A DNA stretch of 64,000 bases from Jaapia argillacea MUCL 33604 (Eukaryota > Basidiomycota > Agaricomycetes > Jaapiales > Jaapiaceae). Where the stretch lies: assembly GCA_000697665.1 (NCBI GenBank), contig KL197711.1, forward strand, positions 1,422,761-1,486,760, given 5' to 3'. Each line of letters starts with the position of its first letter. Positions within the stretch are counted from its first letter, which is position 1. Both the position numbers and the translations under genes were made by a program. The notes under the pieces were generated by a model, which was not told where the DNA came from, did no database searches, and worked only from the letters and a program-made list of their open reading frames with translations. Shown in pieces: positions 57,083 through 64,000 of this stretch.

Positions 57083-58272
57083 ACTGGCAGTAGATTACTG
57101 ACAATTTCCGAAAGTCGATTCCAGCCTCAGGAGGGTGGGCTGAAGGGAGACTGACGACTGTGTGACGGTCACGAATGGTGACCCGGTATTCGGACTCGGA
57201 GACAGTGGACAACCTGCAACCTCCCATCATCTTTTGCTCTCCGATCCTCAGCTTCAACTCCCACTTGCCGTTTTCTCTTCCCTTCTTCTCGCGTAACTGT
57301 CTCTCTAACCCCACTTGGGAGGCTGCTAGGTCCCCGGTGCAATACCCCGGCTAATATCCTGGTGGTTCTAGCACCACTATCAATATTCCAGCCTTCTGCT
57401 ATTCAGTGGAATTCAAGACTTGACGAAATGTGTACCTAGCAGGAAAGCTAACCAGCTATCTGGTGAGGTTTCATCGTCGGGTCCCGCTGTGTCGCAGACG
57501 CCGGAAGATGGTATCGTCTCGTCATTGTACGCCCCTCCCGCTACCTTCTCGTTCGTAAACCAAATTTTGCGCCATCCTGGGGTCAAATATCCCCAGACTC
57601 TGAACGTCATGTCAACATGTGATCCTCACATGATTGCGGGATTCGGACATGAGTATGTGATCCCGCGAAGTTTACGTTGGGCGCGGGCGCTAGTGGACAA
57701 CCGCCCGGTGTGTGATGGGGTTGACTGGATGAACCTCACAGGGTAGGTGCACGACTGACACGAACTCTAGGAGGCTTTTACGGGTTCTCATCAAGGTGCG
57801 ATTTGCGACTTGTTCCACCAACAGAATCCCACATATGATGTGTAAATTCACCTGAAGCGATTGACGTTCGGGGAGCACTTGGATGGGACGCTTTGTTGCC
57901 TTGTCGCTGTTAGAGGCCCAGAGTAATCGGGCCCTTGGAAGTTCGAACATTACACCTCCGTAACACCAATTCATCGATGAATAACATGCAGGAGGGCCGT
58001 TGCGGCTGCCGACGGTAAATTGTGACTATTACTTGATTGCCCGGTCTGCGTAAGAAATTTGGGAAGAGAACGCTGAGTCCTAGGGCTTCAGATCTTTAGA
58101 AGTTGAGAATTGCCACGGAGGAACGGTCTGGAGCAAAAAGTAATAAATCACGACTGCCTTTGTTATCCAAATGGCACCTGTACAAGTACGGTTCATAAGT
58201 ACTATAAAGATCGATCCCGACTTCCGCCACAGACCTCGGGGTGAAAATGACTCGAGTCGGTGGTCTCGTTTT
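57083..58272. other. region with conflicting coding signals
   Basis: Protein-like frames occur on both strands: + at 57420-57746 (VIPRSLRWARALVDNRP) and - at 57690-57974 (GVMFELPRARLLWASNSDK) and 57413-57610. Their overlap means at most one is real. None belongs to a recognised family. Confidence 0.3.
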
Positions 58273-58747
58273 TCACAAGTCCGGTTTGCCCTGGACTGCA
58301 CATGGATCTGACATTGTGTGAACAAGAGCCACGACAGACTTGGAAACTACCTTTCTCGAATCTTGATGCCCAAGAGTCAGATATGACAAACAACTCTTCA
58401 CGGTGATGTGAATCCTCCGGCATTAAAGCATAATGATGCCCACCGAATGGTAAGTAGTCCGAATCGTCGCCGAGATATCTGGGAACATCGGATTGCTATT
58501 ACGTGGCGTCAAGAGAATTCCAAGTTTACCGACAAGTAGAACGAGATAATTGGAACTTGGTGAGGGGCAAGGAGTGGTGGTCATGTGCTCTGGACAACAC
58601 GTTGCGCGGACTCGGGTGAATGTTTCAGTTCCATAGGAATCAAAGTTTGTACAAAAGGTAATCTCACTGAACGAAATCGAGGGTGATGATGACCAGCACA
58701 CCAGCAATGACGTTCAGCCTGAAATCATCCGGTAGAAGAGCCGACAT
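58273..58747 (-). CDS. candidate small protein of unknown family
   Basis: Four exons (58668-58747, 58530-58610, 58351-58478, 58273-58307) join in phase into 107 residues with good GT-AG sites and introns of 43-58 bases. A hydrophobic segment near residues 12-25 (VIAGVLVIITLDFV) could be a membrane anchor. It is followed by a His-rich part (RAHDHHSLPL) and an acidic/His part (YLGDDSDYLPFGGHHYAL, MPEDSHHREELFVISDSW). The ending is the least certain; the gene may go on into the region to its right on the map (lower coordinates). No family recognised. Confidence 0.35.
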
Positions 58748-59136
58748 ATCCGATGTAGGTGAAAGTCGAGTTGGGCATGCATAGGCAGGGGGAGAAGCGA
58801 GGAAGATAAGAGGTGACCCAGGAGCCAAGCCCAAGGGAGCAGAAGGACTGAAGGAGGATAAAGACGTCTTCAACGACCATGGGGGGCTGTCGACGTCGTT
58901 GTCAACAGCGTCAACGGAGTCAGTAACTAGTCCGTTTACTAGGAGAAGGAAGCTGATGGTGTGTCAAAAGCCAAAAGAGCCGGCTATCGCCACTATAAAT
59001 TCTAGACTGGATACGATCGGCAATAAACCATTTCTTCATATGGGAATAATCTACACGAGGTTCGTTTCAACCAGGAACAGCAGACGATACCCTTTTTCTC
59101 AGTTCCCCCCCGACCGTATAAACAATTTCTTGCGGC
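58748..59136. other. divergent spacer before RA-PH gene
   Basis: About 390 bases with short frames only; CT-rich stretch (CCCTTTTTCTCAG) just before 59137. Confidence 0.45.
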
Positions 59137-62100
59137 ATGTCTGTTTCCTTTTCTCCGAGTTCAATCTCACCGTCCTTCGGTGTCGACCCTCACCAAGACG
59201 CCCACCCCCAATCTCTCCTTTCCGCCGTACACTCATTTCACTCGTTTCTGCACTCTTCAACCGGCTTGAAAGGTGACCCGTCCGTCTCTTACGATAGTTT
59301 TTCTTTGGAAGAAACGGCCTTGATCCCGAAGTCTTCTCGAAAGACCCATCATCCACTGGGGCGCTCACTCGGGAGCCGCTTCCACTTCAATACCCCAAGT
59401 GTTCCACCGGATATTGGTCCGCTTCCTAGCGACCATATAACACTGGTAAGCACAATATCTTCCGCTTGATTGACGCCCTTTATCGCGGTTCTTGAACCCG
59501 GCTGGACGCGGTAGCAGCAAGGCGCGTGTGTGGCGTCGGTTTTTATCGTTACTTTGCATCCGGTGTCACTCACCATCCCTCTTCTAGGACTCGTCTGAAA
59601 CGCGACGAGTACAACCACCCAAGGGAGAGGCCGAAGAGATGACCAAGAAACGCCGCTCGTTACAATCAATTCTTATCCCTACTTTCCTTCAAAACCCCGC
59701 GTCGCCTCCTCAGTCACCGCACCCAACAACGTCGTCTCGTTTCGGATCCAGAGTGCGTTCCCTATCAGAGGCAGCACGTCCGACGCGTCCCGTCGTACCT
59801 GCATACGATCCCCACACTCTTCCTCCCCCTCCCACCACTTCCTCGTGCGATTCACCTCCTCCCGATTTTCTCCTCGATGAAGATCCGTTTGCCGACCTGA
59901 CCCAGTCTCCTACCCTCCTCGCACCTACATCGCCTACGTTATCACCCACTCTCAGATCGCGACGTCCCTCACTTGCCCAGCCGCCCACAGACTTACCTGA
60001 CGCCACGCCACTCGTCCGCCAATCCCGCGTCTCGCCAACAGAGATCTCGTTCAACAATGTCAATCATCCTGTTACGGGACAATATCCTTCTTCTCAAGCT
60101 CCAATTAGACGCGCAAGTGTTGCTCAAGCGTCATTCCCCATCTCCCCTCGCATCCTTAGACCAGCCCACAGTCGACCAGCGTTCTCTTCCAGACCGTCCC
60201 TTCCTTCGCTTGACGTGCTTGCACGGACAGGTATCGTTTTGAAAAAGAAGGTATGTCTTTACGCCAAATCAAACTTCGTTTGTCCTGTTAACACGACTTC
60301 CATGATAGCCTCGCAAAGGCACTCCTGGGGCTCGACTTCCTCTGGAACCATGGAATATGTCGTTACCACCGACCCCTTCTGACGGTGAAGCCTTCCCAAC
60401 CATGTTGCAAACTACGGAGTCAGTCCCACAGCAATCCGCAGCTGAGACTCCACACGCGGAGGCAGTGCAACCACGCGAAAATGCGCCCGAACAGCCACTC
60501 GCGTTTCCAGTGCGAGCTGATGGTCATGATGGCGGCCACGATGTTCCAAGTGTGGACTTTCGGCCTGTCTCTACCTTCGACGTAGATTTTGACCATTCCA
60601 TCAACTTCTCATTCCCAAGGCGTCGGGTATCGTCTGATGCGACGCTTCAATCCGACTTCACGTTGAGACTGGGAGGAGAACGGCCAGAATCGACTCTGGA
60701 CGAGATGTCCTTTGTTGATTGGGACTCGGATGAGGATCAAGATGAGGACGAACAACAAACACATGGATGGGCGTCTGAACCGTACCCACCTTCATTATCT
60801 GGATCCATGTCGTCCTTGAGTTCTGCGTCGTCATCTCAGTCAGTGGAGGATTCCACGGGAGCTCAAACTATAGACACCGGTGTAATATCGGGCTACCAAT
60901 TCTCACCGTCCTTTGCTTCCTCCTCTTCATCCTCCTTCCCTTCACCAAATGCCGAATCCCATATTCGCACACCGTCTTTGGAATCACAGCTCTCCGAACC
61001 GCAGTCAGTGACTAGTTTATCCTCAGAGGGTGATGCTGAGGAGAGCTCCTCACCTTCTTCTACTGGAGAGTTTGATCTTTCATCCGCAAGCTCTTCCTCA
61101 CGGTCAAGGTCCCCCTCTCCAGTTTACAGTCCTACCGCAACACCTTTCCCTTCCGTTTATTCACCAGATTGGCCTTTGCCGCTCGAAGAGGAGGAAGAAA
61201 TGGGTCGACCTGAACATCACCGTAGCTACGAGCCTGGCTCGTCAGCGTCTACCATTCGCGTTCCCGCCAACTCGCGAACCCATCCACGCGCCTTGCAGAA
61301 TGGGAGCCGCCAGCTTGCCGATGCTGACTGGCAGAATGGCGATCATGGACACCGTGGTTTCGCGGGATTGTGGCAGTATGGAGGTGGTGGGAATGGTTCG
61401 GGTGGGGGTGCTGGTGGAGGAGGAGGACGCGACTTTGGCTCGTTTGGTGGTTCTAATGGTGGTCACAATGGCTCTGGTGGCGCTGGAGGTGCGGGTCGAG
61501 GTGGACGCGATGACGGAGAGGATCGTGGTAGAGATCCTTCTGGGCGGTCGTCCGAGGAGACTTCCTCGGAATCTGAAGACGATCCGACAGACTTTGAGGA
61601 TGCTCGGTCCCACCTCACGAAGACTACCACAACCCATAGCGATGACGATGTGCCATTGGCACGTAGTATCCCCACTGCATTAGTCGCTCAAAAATCCATT
61701 CGACGGAAAATCCGCGATGAGAAGCACCAAAGGCGAGCAGTAAAGGAAAAGACGAGCTACGACCGCGGATTCGTGTCACCTACCGAGTCTAGGGGCCGTG
61801 AACCGAGAGTTTCGGCAAGCAAAGTTGGGCCGCCTCCGCCTTACTATCAGGAGCCCGCACCCCCGGTTATCACTGGTCGCGCTCGGACGAAGACCCTTCC
61901 TGGGAACGCGAGCAGTCCTTTCGCTGTGGATGACTTGGCCAAGAAGTTATTGAATGTTCAAACAACTGGCGTTCCTCCGGTGTCTACCACACGCGCGTCG
62001 AGGGATGTCTCACGTCCCCCTTCCAGGGGCAATCCCCAAGCGGCGGAACCTTCCCGACCATTGGGTCGGACTCGTAGCGTCGCTCCAGAGCATCGCACCC

Positions 62101-63538
62101 CTTATAATCCGCCGTCCAGTGGAGGGCTTTCTTCAGATGTCGAAAGACAGACCAGCCTCAAGCACGCCAGGTCTTTCCACCGATCTCGCAATGGTCCTCC
62201 CGAATTGCCGCCCGTCGCTTTCAACCCGGCCGATTTCGCATCGCGAAATGTAACTAAATCTCATCGCCATGAAGACTCGTTGCTCCATGCTCGTCAGATG
62301 GCTGAGGATACTCGCCTTAGTGTGGACAGAGAAAGGACATCCAACTCTCGTCGCCCCAGCACCGATGGTCCTCGAATCGCGGCCCCAACTGGTCATCATT
62401 CTCGTCGTCCTTCCGATGAACGAGATCATCCCAAGTCACCCCGACCTCACTTGCCTACTTTGGCCTCAGGCCAGGTGTTGCCTTCACATTCAGTACATCC
62501 TTCCATTACCCATAACGCTAAGGTGCAGCTGGTCCAGCAACGTGTGTTCGTGTTTGACATGCAAAGGTTCCATACCGTGGAGATCGTCCCGTCAACCACT
62601 GCTGGAGACGTCTTGCGCATGGTCGAAGCTCAGGGTGTCCTCGATGGTTGGGCTGGTAGCGGGGGATGGATGGTTTTCGAAATTGCGCAAGATTTCGGCA
62701 TGGGTGAGTGCAACTGGACTCGGACCTCCCTTTTTTTCTGACGTGTTACTAGAACGCCCCATTCGTTCATATGAGTTGTTATCGGATGTGTTCTCATCCT
62801 GGAATAAAGACAAAATGGTGAATGCTCTCTTAATCAAGAAGACGCCGCTACAAGCCGTACTGAGGAGATCAGTAAGCTATTCTTGTCGATGTCGCAGCTG
62901 TTCTATTAACATTCATTCCAGACGATCCCGTCGAGTTCACCTACCCACAGAGGCTATGTACAGTGGGAAGCCAAACGGGGCAAGTGGTCGAAGCGGTGGC
63001 TGGAGCTTCGGGAACATAGCCTGTGGCTTTCGAAGCGGGATACTGTGCGCTCATTAATAGACCTTATCCCGGATGTGGACTGATCATCACTTGTCTGCAG
63101 GGCAAGGACCAAACTTTCCTCTGTTCGCTTTCAAACTTCGATGCGTATTCTATCACCCGCCTTCACAAATCTCCTAAGCCATTCGTCTTCGCTGTCAAGT
63201 CTACCGACAATCTCTCCTTTTTCGAGGATACGGCAGACTACCTCCACGTCTTCTCGTGTGGACAGAAAGAAGGGGAGGCGTGGATCGAGAGGATCATGCT
63301 CGCTCGGGTGAGTTGTCTCAGCTCATCGATCATTGTTCTCCAATTAATACCCTCTTAGTCGTACGTCTTACATCAGGAACGTACCGTCCTTGTGGCAAAA
63401 TCGACGCCGACACCAGCACCAACTTCTGGTGGTACAACACTGCTTGCCCGTGCCGGGACTCGAAAGCAACCTCAGGGGATGCTCCAACCTCCTGGCGGCC
63501 CCGTCTTCGAACCAGGATCACTTTTAGCGAAACGCTAA
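59137..63538 (+). CDS. large RA-PH domain signalling protein
   Basis: Seven exons (59137-59445, 59588-60250, 60309-62703, 62753-62871, 62922-63044, 63101-63307, 63359-63538) give 1331 residues. The first ~1000 are disordered: Pro/Ser-rich, with acidic runs (DWDSDEDQDEDEQQ), Ser runs, a Gly-rich block near residues 675-730, and basic patches (SIRRKIRDEKHQRRAVKEK). A Ras-association-like domain follows (AKVQLVQQRVFVFDMQRFHT, VEIVPSTTAGDVLRMVEA, then ERPIRSYELLSDVFSSWNKD), directly joined to a PH domain (RGYVQWEAKRGKWSKRWLEL, HSLWLSKRDT, TFLCSLSNFDAYSITR, PFVFAVKSTDNLSFFED, EAWIERIMLAR). The RA-PH tandem is the layout of Grb7/MRL adaptors and of a fungal protein family linked to polarity and Ras-type GTPases. 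Partner unknown. Confidence 0.85.
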
Positions 63539-63843
63539 CCTGTTCTTTTCTTGTTGATATGTGATATCCAGTAACCTTCGTTTTGACCAGCCTGTCCAAA
63601 TTTATGTGGTCTTTCCATCTTATGGATAACTTATTCATTTTGTTCCCTTCCGCTTCCAACCTGCACATACCCTGTATGTAGACTCACTATCATTAGACTC
63701 TCATCGTTCTATAGACTACATATGTACTGCGGTGTAATGCAAGTGTAATAACCAATATTTCTGAAGTCTGGAACGAAAAAACAGCGACAAGGGATTCGAA
63801 GACACCACAAAGCGAAGATCGACAAAGTAACAGTCGCCCACCA
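63539..63843. other. spacer between convergent genes
   Basis: About 305 bases; T-rich, no gene seen, probably both 3' UTRs. Confidence 0.5.
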
Positions 63844-64000
63844 CTATTCCGACGACTTCTTGGCTTTCTTTTTGGGAGGTTCGTCCCCTTCGTCTGCCTT
63901 GGCCTTTGGCTTTGCTTTAGGCTTGGGCTTGGGTCGTTCGTCGACATCCATTGAATCGTTTGTGGGACTGGCCTTTTTCTTTGGCTTGGGTTTGGGCGGG
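63844..64000 (-). CDS. C-terminal Lys/Pro-rich tail of a gene cut by the window edge
   Basis: The - strand frame is open from the window edge to a TAG at 63844-63846. It reads PPKPKPKKKASPTNDSMDVD, then several KPKPKAKPKAK repeats, then DEGDEPPKKKAKKSSE. This is the type of basic, low-complexity tail seen on nuclear proteins with KKKAKK as a nuclear signal. Which protein it belongs to cannot be told from the part in view. Confidence 0.6.
   Translation of the reverse strand, partial: PPKPKPKKKASPTNDSMDVDERPKPKPKAKPKAKADEGDEPPKKKAKKSSE

Noticed and set aside
61242-61637. Ser/Thr/Arg-rich - strand frame inside the RA-PH gene
   Set aside because: Shadow of the Gly/Ser/Asp-rich segment of the sense protein.

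Overview
The window looks like nuclear DNA of a filamentous basidiomycete, most likely an Agaricomycete. Nearly every gene is broken by many short GT-AG introns of about 50-70 bases with fungal branch sites (CTAAC/CTGAC-like). The gene set is eukaryotic and fungal: CCR4-NOT Caf1, Bzz1, Kre9/KNH-like wall proteins, a CreA/Mig1-type repressor and a Cet1-type capping triphosphatase. Genes lie on both strands with mostly short spacers. I found no rRNA, tRNA, CRISPR array, recognisable retroelement or DNA transposon.

Layout. 1-2.7 kb: no firm gene, a possible C-terminal fragment at the left edge and scattered coding-like islands. 2.7-5.0 kb: Caf1 deadenylase, then an unknown basic nuclear-type protein. 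5.0-7.8 kb: no firm gene. 7.8-11.0 kb: Bzz1 (F-BAR, C1, two SH3) in 21 exons. 11-13 kb: gene-free upstream region, then a small secreted expansin-like protein and a GFA-family protein. 15.6-17.6 kb: tandem pair of Kre9/KNH-like secreted proteins. 18.5-24.5 kb: a small CsbD-like protein, the queuosine-salvage hydrolase, a Ser/Pro-rich unknown and a family X DNA polymerase. 24.8-31.9 kb: SNF5, a DCAF5-type WD40 protein and the CreA-type repressor. 31.9-35.3 kb: the largest gap. 35.3-48.0 kb: F-box protein, ZIP zinc transporter, Cet1, an MDR oxidoreductase with a broken paralogue beside it, and a divergent Rad60-like/GCFC pair. 49.7-55.0 kb: aquaglyceroporin, multipass membrane protein, divergent homeodomain factor. 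55.2-64 kb: DCAF4-type WD40 protein, an unknown 107-residue candidate, a large RA-PH protein and a Lys-rich tail cut by the window edge.

The genes do not form one pathway. Themes are chromatin and transcription (SNF5, CreA-like, homeodomain), mRNA processing and decay (Caf1, Cet1, GCFC), genome maintenance (Pol X, Rad60-like), cell surface and solute transport (Kre9-like pair, expansin-like, aquaglyceroporin, ZIP), cortical signalling (Bzz1, RA-PH), and ubiquitin-ligase receptors (two DCAF-type proteins and an F-box protein). I see no clear undescribed multi-gene system. The most unusual points are a homeodomain with Arg for the near-invariant Asn51, a Pol X with a presequence-like start and AT-hook tail, 7-16 base micro-exons in Bzz1 and the aquaporin, a GPI/non-GPI tandem pair, and a decayed MDR paralogue. 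Exon models were built by hand; all complete models keep an open frame with total length divisible by three.
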